This document shows positions 53,968-62,482 of a DNA stretch of 64,000 nucleotides, in pieces (the first letter of the stretch is position 1; each line of letters starts with the position of its first letter). A model generated the notes under the pieces. The model did not search any database. It was not told where the DNA came from and was given only the letters and a program-made list of their open reading frames with translations. This stretch comes from Paenibacillus sp. GM2. Lineage in GTDB: Bacteria > Bacillota > Bacilli > Paenibacillales > Paenibacillaceae. The stretch covers positions 1,559,453 through 1,623,452 of the forward strand of contig NZ_LN831279.1 of NCBI RefSeq assembly GCF_900069005.2. The letters run 5' to 3'. Both the position numbers and the translations under genes were made by a program.

Positions 53968-54555
53968 ATGCAGGTTTTAAAAGACGAGCTGCGGCAAGCT
54001 ATGCTGAGAGTGGCACAAAATATGTTCCTGGATCCCGGTTATGAGAAGACATCCATGAAGGATATCGCGGCTAAAGTGGGGGTATCGGTGGGCAACTTGT
54101 ATCGTTATTTTCCCAATAAAGAAGCCTTGCTGGAGTCCGTTACGATGCCGGCATACGAACGGTTGCTTGAGCTTATGGAAAATAGTGAGGAGATCTCGGC
54201 GGATCGTATGCCGATGATCCTGGATCAATTAGAGAGCTTGCTGGCGGAGTTCCTGCGCGAATATCGGCAGAGTTTGCTGATTTTATTGTACAAAAGCAAG
54301 GGAACACGGCAAGAAAATATAAGAAATGAATTTTTTGATCGCTTTGTTAGTCATGTTGAGATGCATTTTGCGGATCATAACCGGAAGATGTCAGCAGCGA
54401 AGCAGCTCAACTCGGATGCGGCGCGGCCGCTGGCGATTGCGTTTTTGGAAGGATATTTTGAGATCATTCGCCTTTATAGCGAGGAAGAGCAGATCGTCCA
54501 GGCTGCCCGGGCATACGTAACCATTTGGTTCTCAGGACTACAGATTTTGCTGTAG
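53968..54555 (+). CDS. TetR/AcrR family transcriptional regulator
   Basis: 195 residues from ATG 53968, with GGAGG upstream; the frame is open from an ATG at 53932. The N-terminal helix-turn-helix is TSMKDIAAKVGVSVGNLYRYFPNKEALL (about 29-56). The C-terminal ligand domain is not assigned. It is divergent from the ABC exporter operon and is the obvious regulator for it. Confidence 0.88.
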   Translation: MQVLKDELRQAMLRVAQNMFLDPGYEKTSMKDIAAKVGVSVGNLYRYFPNKEALLESVTMPAYERLLELMENSEEISADRMPMILDQLESLLAEFLREYRQSLLILLYKSKGTRQENIRNEFFDRFVSHVEMHFADHNRKMSAAKQLNSDAARPLAIAFLEGYFEIIRLYSEEEQIVQAARAYVTIWFSGLQILL

Positions 54556-54566
54556 CGGACAAATAG

Positions 54567-54604
54567 AAAAAGCCTGAGCCGGTATAAAAACCGGCCACAG
54601 GCCT
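54567..54604 (+). terminator. Terminator after the TetR gene
   Basis: AAGCCTG...CCGGT pairs with ACCGG...CAGGCCTT with loop ATAAA. Confidence 0.65.
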
Positions 54605-54638
54605 TGTTCATAAACGTCAATCAGGGAAGCGACTTAAT

Positions 54639-54830
54639 TCATGCCCGTTTGGTTGCTTGGGCGAATCGATCCTTGATTTGTTTGCTGTTACGTTTCACAG
54701 CAATTCGCTGTTCCTCCAATATTTGCGACGAATCCTTCTTAGGAGGGGCAAATAATAATGCTTCCTTGGGCTGAATTCCAATCGCTTTGCTTACCCGTCC
54801 ATTCTTGGATACGAATACACCGCTACCCAC
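54639..54830 (-). CDS. Small basic hypothetical protein
   Basis: 63 residues, GTG start with AGGAGGG seven bases upstream. Many Lys, Arg and Gln; no membrane segment. It overlaps the end of the DUF4062 gene by 8 bases, so the two are coupled. The family is not recognised. Confidence 0.6.
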   Translation of the reverse strand: MGSGVFVSKNGRVSKAIGIQPKEALLFAPPKKDSSQILEEQRIAVKRNSKQIKDRFAQATKRA

Positions 54831-55980
54831 GCTGCATCCCTCCTAGACTTAGTTTTATGAATTCGATAATAACAGGATTTTTACTTATTATAGCATGGTT
54901 TACACTTTCTTTATAGCGGATAAACTTCCTATAATCCCAATCAGGTTCAGCCGGATAATGTAAAGTGATGACATAAGGCCCGGAACGGATGCAATAGTAG
55001 AACATATTCTTGGCGGCGGTGAAGAAGACCTGTTCACGCTGATCGCCCATCTGGTAAGTTAAAACGGCATAGGAGCTCTTGTTGTCCAGCTTATAGTACG
55101 GAGGGCCTTGCGCCTTGCCACATTTGGCGACCAGATGAAGTTGATCCTCCTGGCTCACATATAGGGTTATCGCGGAGCAATCTCCGTAGCTTCCGACACT
55201 CTCCGTCATATATTTCCCGTAGCCGTGTTCAATCATACCCCCGCAGGCGCGATCCTTAATCAGATTCAGAAATTTCTCCGCGTCACGAAAGCCGCTGATC
55301 TGCATTTGCGGCATTAAACCAGCGATCAGATCAAAAGCCTCATCCAATTGCTCCAGCCGGTTGCCGCTAAGCTGGATGGACTCCTCAAGCGGAAGCAGAA
55401 GGGAGCCCCTGCGCAGTAGATCGCTAAAATAGCTTCTCCAGTCGATGGGTACCCCCAATGATAAATCATCTACATACACGCTGCGCAAAATCATGTCGTA
55501 GAGGAAATACCATACATAAGGGTCGATATGCCCGGGAACTTGCTTATGTTTACGAAGTGCATCCATCATATGAAGCGGGGAAGGGAAGCGTTCCTCTTTG
55601 CTGATATATTGATCGATATATTGGTCAAGCAGCGGCTTGACGGTACTGAAGAAGATCCGCTTAACCTCGACATCCGCGAATACCAGGATGGTAACTTCCT
55701 GTTCCTGCGCTTTGATAAATTCCAGGTGAGTGATCGTTCTTTCCGCCGCCTTATCATAGGTGCCGGCCTTGCTGGCGATGAACAACAGATAGATATCGCA
55801 TTGCTCAACCGCTTGCAGACAGAGTGTAACGGGATCAGCGCTAGCCAGCCACGGTCCGATATTCTCCTCCCACATCACCGGCTCATGGCCAAGGGTCTGA
55901 AGCTCATGAAACACGCTTTTGCGCAGCGGCTTCAGCCCATCCTCGTTCACAGAACTTATGAAGATTTTCGTTCTTGCCAA
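54823..55980 (-). CDS. DUF4062 domain protein, possible TIR-like effector
   Basis: About 385 residues. TTG start at 55980 with AGGAG ten bases upstream; the frame is open further upstream without a site. The N-terminal ~150 residues start KIFISSVNEDGLKPLRKSVFHEL and go on LGHEPVMWEEN, and CDIYLLFIAS, the DUF4062 pattern that is usually a TIR/SLOG-like N-terminal domain in STAND-type proteins. No P-loop NTPase follows here. The C-terminal ~200 residues are unknown. A defence or stress role is possible but only by analogy. Confidence 0.7.
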   Translation of the reverse strand: MARTKIFISSVNEDGLKPLRKSVFHELQTLGHEPVMWEENIGPWLASADPVTLCLQAVEQCDIYLLFIASKAGTYDKAAERTITHLEFIKAQEQEVTILVFADVEVKRIFFSTVKPLLDQYIDQYISKEERFPSPLHMMDALRKHKQVPGHIDPYVWYFLYDMILRSVYVDDLSLGVPIDWRSYFSDLLRRGSLLLPLEESIQLSGNRLEQLDEAFDLIAGLMPQMQISGFRDAEKFLNLIKDRACGGMIEHGYGKYMTESVGSYGDCSAITLYVSQEDQLHLVAKCGKAQGPPYYKLDNKSSYAVLTYQMGDQREQVFFTAAKNMFYYCIRSGPYVITLHYPAEPDWDYRKFIRYKESVNHAIISKNPVIIEFIKLSLGGMQRG

Positions 55981-56055
55981 GGTATGTAACACTCCTATAA
56001 TCGTTTTTTCCAGTATAACCCATGTAAACCCGGATAGGAATATATCATTGGTCAT

Positions 56056-56473
56056 GCTTATAGAGGAAGGGAGCTAAAAAGTCCGCCTCTCCATTCCTGG
56101 CTATATCTCACTGAGGCACTATGTGCAATAAACCTAAAGAAGGGCTCCAACTGCGCAGCCTACTCAAAGCTTGCGTCCACAGGCGCTCATCATGGGATGA
56201 GTCAGTGAGGACATCCCGCGTCTGGCCCCAATCGTAGTCAGCGTTGGTGCTGAATACCCGTTTAGTCCTTGTTATGCGCTTACTTTTTGAATGTAGATAA
56301 CTTTTTATGAAAAAGCACTTGCAATAGGCAGATCGCTTGTGTAATATATAAATATAAGTCGCTAATAAATAGTTAGTACAGAACTTTATTTTAGAGAATT
56401 GGCCTATAATTGTTGAATGGTTTGCAGTTTTAAGGCCAAAATAAGATGAAAATGGATAGGAGAATGAATAATA
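56056..56473. other. Non-coding gap before the nitroreductase gene
   Basis: This 418-base region contains a weak minus-strand ORF but no recognised gene, RNA or repeat. An A/T-rich stretch at 56300-56460 may hold the nitroreductase promoter. Confidence 0.4.
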
Positions 56474-57070
56474 ATGAGTCAATTTGTCGATTTGCTGAAG
56501 AACAGACGCAGTGTGTATGGAATTAACAAGGAAACGGTTATTTCTGATGAGAAGATTGAAGAAATCGTAAAAGAAGCGATCCTTCACACTCCTTCATCTT
56601 TCAATTCGCAATCTTCCCGCGTGTTGCTCGTGCTGAATGAGCAGCATGACAAGCTGTGGAATATTACCGAGGATACTCTGAAAAAGGTGGTTCCCGCTGA
56701 AAACTTCGGACCTACCGCTGAGAAGATGGCCGGATTCCGCGCTGGTTATGGTACAGTGCTGTTCTTCGAGGATCAAGCTGTAGTTGAAGGCTTGCAGCAA
56801 CAATTCGAGCTTTACAAAGACAACTTCCCAGTATGGTCCAACCAATCCAGCGGCATGTTGCAATTGGTTGTCTGGACTGCGCTTGCCAATGAAGGCTTTG
56901 GTGCAACGCTTCAACATTACAACCCGCTGATTGATGATGCTGTGAAGGCGGAGTGGAATGTTCCAGCTTCCTGGAAGCTGATCGCCCAAATGCCATTTGG
57001 CAAACCAACGGCACAGCCGGGCGAGAAGCAATTCGCTCCAGTCGAAGACCGCATTAAAGTCGCAAAATAA
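56474..57070 (+). CDS. Nitroreductase family protein
   Basis: 198 residues. It has the FMN-binding start MSQFVDLLKNRRSVYGI and TPSSFNSQSSRVLLV (about 37-51), then GYGTVLFFED and FGATLQHYNP. This is the compact HBN1/YdgI-like nitroreductase class, reducing nitro compounds or quinones with NAD(P)H. ATAGGAGAATG lies before the ATG. Confidence 0.9.
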   Translation: MSQFVDLLKNRRSVYGINKETVISDEKIEEIVKEAILHTPSSFNSQSSRVLLVLNEQHDKLWNITEDTLKKVVPAENFGPTAEKMAGFRAGYGTVLFFEDQAVVEGLQQQFELYKDNFPVWSNQSSGMLQLVVWTALANEGFGATLQHYNPLIDDAVKAEWNVPASWKLIAQMPFGKPTAQPGEKQFAPVEDRIKVAK

Positions 57071-57085
57071 GCTATTAATAGGATA

Positions 57086-57140
57086 AAGGCTGTCCCTGAG
57101 AAGATCGCATAGCGGTCTCGCGGGGGCAGCCTTCGTGTTT
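57086..57140. terminator. Terminator between convergent nitroreductase and etfA genes
   Basis: AAGGCTGTCCC pairs with GGGGCAGCCTT around an inner AGA/TCT stem. Confidence 0.7.
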
Positions 57141-57201
57141 ATTCAGGCAAACCTTAGTTCTATGAACGGTTGGCCCTTATTTGCGTACTGATCTGTTGCA
57201 C

Positions 57202-58179
57202 TTAGTTGGTCACGAGCAGTTTCCTGAATTCTTCCGTCAGGATGGGGACGACCTCAAAGAGATCGCCAACGATTCCATAATCCGCGATTTTGAAGATCGG
57301 GGCCTCCGGGTCTTTGTTAATGGCGATAATGATGCGGGATTGACTCATTCCGGCCAAATGCTGAATCGCTCCGCTAATGCCACAGGCGATATAAATTTCA
57401 GGTGTGACCACTTTACCGGTCTGGCCGATCTGCAATGAATAGTCGCAGTAGCCGGCATCACAAGCGCCACGTGAAGCGCCGACAGCTCCCTGAAGTACAT
57501 CGGCCAGTTCCTGGAGAGGCTGAAAGCCCGCTTTGCTCTTGACTCCACGGCCACCAGAGACGACGACTTTAGCTTCCGTGAGATCGATTCTCCCAGCCGA
57601 TTTACTAACAACCTCTTGAATTGCGCTGCGAAGCAAAGTTGATGGAGTATAGGATAATTCGGTAATGGAAGAAGGCGTGTCAGCAGGCTGAGCAGGTGCA
57701 ATATTGTTAGGGCGAATCGTGATGACTTGAGGTGAACTGTTGAACTGTCTGTTCTCGAATGCTTTTCCGGCGTAGAGGGGACGGGTATAAGTGATGGCCT
57801 CGCCGGTATCGGAGATCGCTGTAACATCGGAGATTTGCCCGGCGCTTAAATGAGCGGCAAGCTGTGGGGCGAGATCGCGCCCGATGGCGGTATGGCCGAA
57901 GAATACGGCATGGGGCTTGAGCGGTTCCAAGGCTTGGATTAACGCTGCAAAATAGGTCTCCGCCTGATAGGCGGCCAAATCAGGATGATCGATCATAATT
58001 ACCTCTGCATAAAGTGCCAGCTGGTCAGCAGCTTCCTTGAGCTGATGTCCAAGCAGCAGGGCGATCCGTTGATCCTCTTCATGACTGGCCAGGGCGGCGG
58101 CTTGAACCGCCTCAAGACTGACCTGGCGCAGTCGCCCGTCCTTGGTCTCGGCTACGATGACATAGGTGTTCCCCATAGG
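57202..58179 (-). CDS. etfA: Electron transfer flavoprotein alpha subunit
   Basis: About 325 residues from ATG 58179, with GAAGGAGGAATTT upstream. GRLRQVSLEAVQAA start, then TRPLYAGKAFENRQF, VSGGRGVKSKAGF, GASRGACDAGY, QIGQTGKVVTPEIYIACGISGAIQHLAGM and NKDPEAPIFKIADYGIVGDL, the FAD-binding C-terminal half of EtfA. With EtfB it takes electrons from acyl-CoA dehydrogenases. It follows etfB by 19 bases in the fadR-etfB-etfA operon. Confidence 0.95.
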   Translation of the reverse strand, partial: PMGNTYVIVAETKDGRLRQVSLEAVQAAALASHEEDQRIALLLGHQLKEAADQLALYAEVIMIDHPDLAAYQAETYFAALIQALEPLKPHAVFFGHTAIGRDLAPQLAAHLSAGQISDVTAISDTGEAITYTRPLYAGKAFENRQFNSSPQVITIRPNNIAPAQPADTPSSITELSYTPSTLLRSAIQEVVSKSAGRIDLTEAKVVVSGGRGVKSKAGFQPLQELADVLQGAVGASRGACDAGYCDYSLQIGQTGKVVTPEIYIACGISGAIQHLAGMSQSRIIIAINKDPEAPIFKIADYGIVGDLFEVVPILTEEFRKLLVTN

Positions 58180-58198
58180 AAATTCCTCCTTCATTTTA

Positions 58199-58963
58199 TT
58201 AAATGACTTTGTCCTCGCTCCTAAGCAGGTGTACTAGCTCTACGGTCTGTTCCTGAATCGTTCCTTGCAGTATGCGGCCGCTCTTGCGTTCGGCGGGCAG
58301 GGAGAGGGCGGTGCGTATTGTTTTCGGGGATATGTCCGCAATCCCATTTAGCTGCTGCGGCTCCAGGGTGAGAAAAGGCTTCTTCTTGGCCTTCATAATC
58401 CCGGGCAGGGAAGGGTAACGCGGTTCATTAAGGCCTTGCTGGGCGGTGAAAAGGGCAGGCAGACGAATTTCAATCTTCTCGGTATCGCCTTCCGCATCGC
58501 GGGTAACGGTAGCTTGATCGGAAGTCATTTGCAGTTGGGTAATGGCGGAGGCATGGGGAATTTCAAGCAATCTGGCCAGTCGCACCGCGGTCTGGCCAGC
58601 GCCGTTGTCGACCGAGAAATAGCCGCCGAGAATGAGATCGAAGGCTTGATCGCGGAAGTAAGCGGCCAGAAGCGAGGAGATAGTGAATTCATCACTCCCG
58701 CTATCGTCATTCTGGATCAGAACAGCCTGATCCGCCCCCATGGCCAGAGCTGTCCTTAGTGCTTCGGCGACCCTGGCCGGGCCAACAGATACTACGGTAA
58801 CTGCACCGCCATGCTGTTCCTTCTGACGCAACGCCTCTTCAACCGCATACTCATCATAGGGATTGAGAATAAACTTGACGCCAGCTTCGGCAATTTTGCC
58901 TTCTTGTATACTGATTTTTTCCTCGGTGTCAAAGGTTTGTTTCAGGATTACGAAGATGTTCAT
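58199..58963 (-). CDS. etfB: Electron transfer flavoprotein beta subunit
   Basis: 254 residues. MNIFVILKQTFDTEEKI, LNPYDEYAVEEALR and VSVGPARVAEALRTALAMGADQAV are the EtfB N-terminal blocks. An AAAGGAGT site precedes the ATG. It is the second gene of the FadR-controlled operon. Confidence 0.95.
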   Translation of the reverse strand: MNIFVILKQTFDTEEKISIQEGKIAEAGVKFILNPYDEYAVEEALRQKEQHGGAVTVVSVGPARVAEALRTALAMGADQAVLIQNDDSGSDEFTISSLLAAYFRDQAFDLILGGYFSVDNGAGQTAVRLARLLEIPHASAITQLQMTSDQATVTRDAEGDTEKIEIRLPALFTAQQGLNEPRYPSLPGIMKAKKKPFLTLEPQQLNGIADISPKTIRTALSLPAERKSGRILQGTIQEQTVELVHLLRSEDKVI

Positions 58964-58992
58964 TCATCATACTCCTTTCAAATCTTTTTTTA

Positions 58993-59011
58993 GAGGTAGT
59001 TCAAAAAGTCC
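58993..59011 (+). repeat. Solo end of the MITE-like family
   Basis: GAGGTAGTTCAAAAAGTCC resembles the terminal GAGGTGTTCAAAAGGTCGG of the element at 59728. It lies in the etfB-fadR gap and may be a remnant of one excised or decayed copy. Confidence 0.45.
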
Positions 59012-59030
59012 AAGTTTGACCGACTCAATC

Positions 59031-59618
59031 TCAGACCTGCTTTAAGCCTCGGATGAAAAAATCCACCGTGTTGGCTACCTGGGCCGTCAGGGAGTATTTC
59101 TGTCCCGAAATCAGCCATGAGGTGACGACCTCGTCCATAGCCCCGAAGATTAACTGACGTGTTAATCTCGTGTCCAGGCTCTTACGGAAGCTCCCGTCTG
59201 CAACGCCCTTTACCAGAATATGCTCGATTAATTGAATATAGGGCTTTACGGCCTGACCAATCGCTTTGCGCAGCTCCAGGGAGCTCTGGCGCAGCTCGAT
59301 TTGTGTCACATAGGCCAGATGAATATTTTCCTCGAGTAGGGAGAAGTGGATATCGCATATTTTGTACAAGGCTTCCTCGGCGCTGTCTTGTTCAGAGATG
59401 TTATTTTTGAACGACTCCACAAGGCTGCCCAAGCGATTCTGGAACAGGGAAATGAGGATATCTTCCTTGTTTTTGAAATATAGATATATTGTACCGTCCG
59501 CAACTCCGGCTTCTTTGGCGATTCGGGCCACCTGCGATCCGTGAAATCCATTCTCGGCGATCACCTTCTCCGCGGCATCCAAAATCATTTCAAATTTTTC
59601 CTGTTTTCTACTTGTCAT
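59031..59618 (-). CDS. fadR: FadR-type TetR regulator of beta-oxidation (YsiA-like)
   Basis: 195 residues. The N-terminal helix-turn-helix is GSQVARIAKEAGVADGTIYLYFKNKEDIL (about 25-53). It should bind long-chain acyl-CoA and then leave its operators. A perfect FadR-type site lies at 59651-59668, 33 bases upstream of its start. It heads the fadR-etfB-etfA operon, and the divergent fadF-fadN genes belong to the same regulon. Confidence 0.93.
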   Translation of the reverse strand: MTSRKQEKFEMILDAAEKVIAENGFHGSQVARIAKEAGVADGTIYLYFKNKEDILISLFQNRLGSLVESFKNNISEQDSAEEALYKICDIHFSLLEENIHLAYVTQIELRQSSLELRKAIGQAVKPYIQLIEHILVKGVADGSFRKSLDTRLTRQLIFGAMDEVVTSWLISGQKYSLTAQVANTVDFFIRGLKQV

Positions 59619-59650
59619 CCTGACACCTCAATGTTAAAATTTGAATCGAA

Positions 59651-59668
59651 TGAATGAACACTCATTCA
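59651..59668. promoter_or_regulatory. FadR operator
   Basis: TGAATGA-ACAC-TCATTCA, a perfect 7-bp inverted repeat matching the B. subtilis FadR consensus TGAATGANTANTCATTCA in all arm positions. It lies just upstream of fadR, so it should autoregulate fadR-etfB-etfA, and could repress fadF if transcription started beside it. Confidence 0.9.
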
Positions 59669-59727
59669 TTTTTTATTCATCTTAGGTGAAAGCGCTTTTG
59701 TTGTCAAGATGAATCTTTGATTTAAGA

Positions 59728-60086
59728 GGTGTTCAAAAGGTCGGTTTTCGGCACCGGGGGGTTGAATGAAGCTAGGCATGAGGAGCGGAGCGTACGTTTT
59801 CGTAGAAAACGACTTCGTAAGGATTTGCTTGTAGAGAGTGCATGAGCATCTAAAATATTTTCTGAGGGAAAATGACCTCGTAAGCCTCTACTTTTGGGCC
59901 CGGCTAAATTCATGATCCGATGCCCAATAAGCTCTCCGTGCTGCTTTGTGTTAGATATAGAATTGTTTCGTTATTAGCGAAGCTGATGAAATTCTATATC
60001 GCAAGAGAACCTGCCTTAGCATCGCGATCGCGCATCCTTGAGTAACTTCGATCGGTTTTCTTATTAAAATCGGACTTTTTGAACAA
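59728..60086 (+). mobile_element. MITE-like repeat, long copy
   Basis: Imperfect terminal inverted repeats: GTTCAAAAGGTCGG on the left and, on the minus strand, GTTCAAAAAGTCCGATTTT on the right (60065-60084). The left half matches the copy at 9967-10138 (TTGAATGAAGCTAGG, GAGGAGCGGAGCGTACG), and the right end shares GAGTAACTTC. A long inner part is unique to this copy. No coding capacity. It sits between the FadR operator and fadF, in the 59669-60114 gap. Confidence 0.75.
60038..60067 (+). promoter_or_regulatory. Promoter candidate inside the MITE-like element
   Basis: TTGAGT, 18 bases, TATTAA (or 17 bases and TTATTA) read toward fadF, 48 bases before its GTG start. Confidence 0.35.
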
Positions 60087-60114
60087 CTTTCAAAAGGAGG
60101 CGGGTGAAGTAAAC

Positions 60115-62394
60115 GTGTGGCAAATGCTGCAATGGATTATGTTCCTGCTGGTAACGGGTTATGCCATTTATTTATTTTATAAAGCGGTATACCATCGTTA
60201 TCTGTACTTGAGCCTAGGGCGTCCCGTAGAGTTTCGAGCCAGAAGCAGGCTCTCCTGGAACCACTGGAGCGAATTTCTGAGCCAGGTATTCGGACAACGG
60301 AAATTGCTAAAAGACTGGCGCAGCGGAATCATGCACATCGTGATTTTTTACGGATTCATTATTTTGCAGTTTGGTGCCATCGATTTGATTGTCAAAGGAC
60401 TCACCCAAGGGGGGCATCTGCCGCTGCCTGGTTATCATCTATTCGGGCTTAGCCAGGAAGTGACGGTTCTGCTGATTCTGATCGCAATCGCTTATGCGGC
60501 CTATCGCAGATACGGTGAACGATTGCCGCGCTTGAAGAAAGGCTGGAAACCTAGCCTTGTTCTCATCCTGATCTCGTCCATTATGCTGACGGTTTTGCTC
60601 TCATTAAGCCTGGAGCGTATTTGGTTCCAATTAGACCCATCTCTCTATGCACCCATATCCTCACTCATATCTCTAGCACTCCAAGCTTTATCCACCTCTG
60701 CTGCTGAAGTGCTTTTCTACCTCTTCTGGTGGCTGCATCTTTTCATCTTGTTAATCTTTCTAGTGTATATTCCGCAATCGAAGCATTTTCATCTGATTAC
60801 AGCACCGATTAATATTTGGCTGCGTCGTACGGAACCGCCGGGTCGCCTGACCCGCATCGATCTGGAGGACGAAGAAGCGGAGAGCTTTGGAGCCGGGGCG
60901 ATCACGGACTTTACACGCAAGCAAATGCTCGACTTCTACGCTTGTGTAGAATGCGGGCGCTGCACGAATGTATGTCCAGCCTCTAATACGGGCAAACCGC
61001 TGTCGCCTATGCACCTGATCACGAAGCTGCGCGATCATCTGATCGATGTCGGTACCGAACAGACCGGAAAATCGCCATGGCAGCCATCCTATGCCTTTGC
61101 CTCTTCACAAACCGCTTCACATCAGTTAGGTGAGCTGAAAAATTCAGCTGTAGCCTGGATAGATTCAAGTCTGCCAACAGAGAGCGGTGAGGCCGGAGCC
61201 ATGCTGCAGGAGGTGTCGGCGGGAAGTGAAGAAGCGGCAAATAAGTTAGCCGTTTTGCAACCTCTGCCACCGATTACGGACATTCGTCCAACACTGGATT
61301 GGCAGTCTACAGTCTGGGGGGTCCGGGATCGAAGCGATTCGGGGACTGCCGGTGTAACAGGCGCCGCTGAGCTGGAGCTGATCGGGGATGTGATGACAGA
61401 GGAGGAAATCTGGTCATGCACTACCTGCCGGAATTGTGAGGATCAATGTCCTGTCGGCAATGAGCATGTCGACAAGATTATTGACCTGCGTCGTCACCTT
61501 GTACTCATGCAGGGCAGTATTCCGCAAGAAGGTAGGCGGGCGCTGCAAAATATCGAGCGGCAGGGCAACCCTTGGGGGATCAGCCGAAATGAACGCTTGA
61601 ATTGGACCGCTGAGCTGGAAGGGCTGTCTGTGCCGACGGTGCATGACAATCCGCAATTTGAATATTTGTACTTTGTTGGTTCGATGGGGTCTTATGATCT
61701 GCGCAGTTGTAAAATTTCCCGTTCTTTCGCCAGGCTTATGCTGGAGGCGGGCATCAACTTCGCCGTTCTCGGCAACGAAGAGAAAAATTCCGGCGATACG
61801 CCAAGGCGGATGGGCAATGAGTTCCTGTTCCAGCAGCTGTGTCAGGAGAACATCGCATTGTTCCAGCAGTATGGGGTACGTAAGATTGTGACGGCGGATC
61901 CACATGCTTTTAACACTTTTAAAAACGAATATCCCGAATTCGGACTTGAGGATGTTGAGGTCATTCACCACACCCAATTGCTGGAGCGGCTCATCAAAGA
62001 AGGAAAGCTGTCGCTTCGCCATGAGGTGCGGGAAAAAATGACGTACCACGATTCCTGTTATCTGGGACGGTATAACGGTATTTATGAAGCGCCAAGGGAA
62101 ATTCTTCGCCGGATTCCCGGGATGGAGCTGGCGGAGATGAAGCGCTCGCGTGAGAATGCGATGTGCTGCGGAGCCGGCGGCGGTCTGATGTGGATGGAGG
62201 AAACGGGCGGCAAGCGAATTAATTTGGCTCGGACAGAGCAGGCCCTTGAGGTATCTCCAACGATGATCGGCAGCGGATGTCCGTATTGTCTTACGATGCT
62301 GGAGGACGGAGTCAAAATGAAGGAGCTTGATGTGAGGACAAAGGATATTGCCGAGATTGTGGAGCTGTCGGTATTTGGCGGGTCCTTGGCCTAA
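60115..62394 (+). CDS. fadF: FadF-like membrane Fe-S oxidoreductase (YwjF-like)
   Basis: About 759 residues from GTG 60115; an in-frame TTG at 60079 lies inside the repeat. Six or so N-terminal membrane helices of the nitrate-reductase-gamma type (to about residue 225), then two [4Fe-4S] motifs, CVECGRCTNVCP and CTTCRNCEDQCP, set about 165 residues apart by a hydrophilic linker, then two CCG-type domains (DSCYLGRYNGIYEAPR, MCCGAGGGLMW, CPYCLTML). It would pass electrons from EtfAB to quinone in beta-oxidation. AAAGGAGG upstream has unusually long spacing (14 bases). Confidence 0.9.
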   Translation: MWQMLQWIMFLLVTGYAIYLFYKAVYHRYLYLSLGRPVEFRARSRLSWNHWSEFLSQVFGQRKLLKDWRSGIMHIVIFYGFIILQFGAIDLIVKGLTQGGHLPLPGYHLFGLSQEVTVLLILIAIAYAAYRRYGERLPRLKKGWKPSLVLILISSIMLTVLLSLSLERIWFQLDPSLYAPISSLISLALQALSTSAAEVLFYLFWWLHLFILLIFLVYIPQSKHFHLITAPINIWLRRTEPPGRLTRIDLEDEEAESFGAGAITDFTRKQMLDFYACVECGRCTNVCPASNTGKPLSPMHLITKLRDHLIDVGTEQTGKSPWQPSYAFASSQTASHQLGELKNSAVAWIDSSLPTESGEAGAMLQEVSAGSEEAANKLAVLQPLPPITDIRPTLDWQSTVWGVRDRSDSGTAGVTGAAELELIGDVMTEEEIWSCTTCRNCEDQCPVGNEHVDKIIDLRRHLVLMQGSIPQEGRRALQNIERQGNPWGISRNERLNWTAELEGLSVPTVHDNPQFEYLYFVGSMGSYDLRSCKISRSFARLMLEAGINFAVLGNEEKNSGDTPRRMGNEFLFQQLCQENIALFQQYGVRKIVTADPHAFNTFKNEYPEFGLEDVEVIHHTQLLERLIKEGKLSLRHEVREKMTYHDSCYLGRYNGIYEAPREILRRIPGMELAEMKRSRENAMCCGAGGGLMWMEETGGKRINLARTEQALEVSPTMIGSGCPYCLTMLEDGVKMKELDVRTKDIAEIVELSVFGGSLA

Positions 62395-62482
62395 CGGAAC
62401 CTTAGGTTTACCCTGCGCTTGCGCATTTAAAAGATGTTAGACGGCATTTAAAGTGAATTTCATGGGTTGGAGGTAGGTGTAG

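Noticed and set aside
56190..56235. Hammerhead ribozyme core (GATGAGTCAGTGAGGAC)
   Set aside because: The required GAAA after stem II is absent and the flanking helices do not form.
56108..56587. 159-codon minus-strand ORF before and into the nitroreductase gene
   Set aside because: It overlaps the nitroreductase start and its leader, has no ribosome site and an odd composition.
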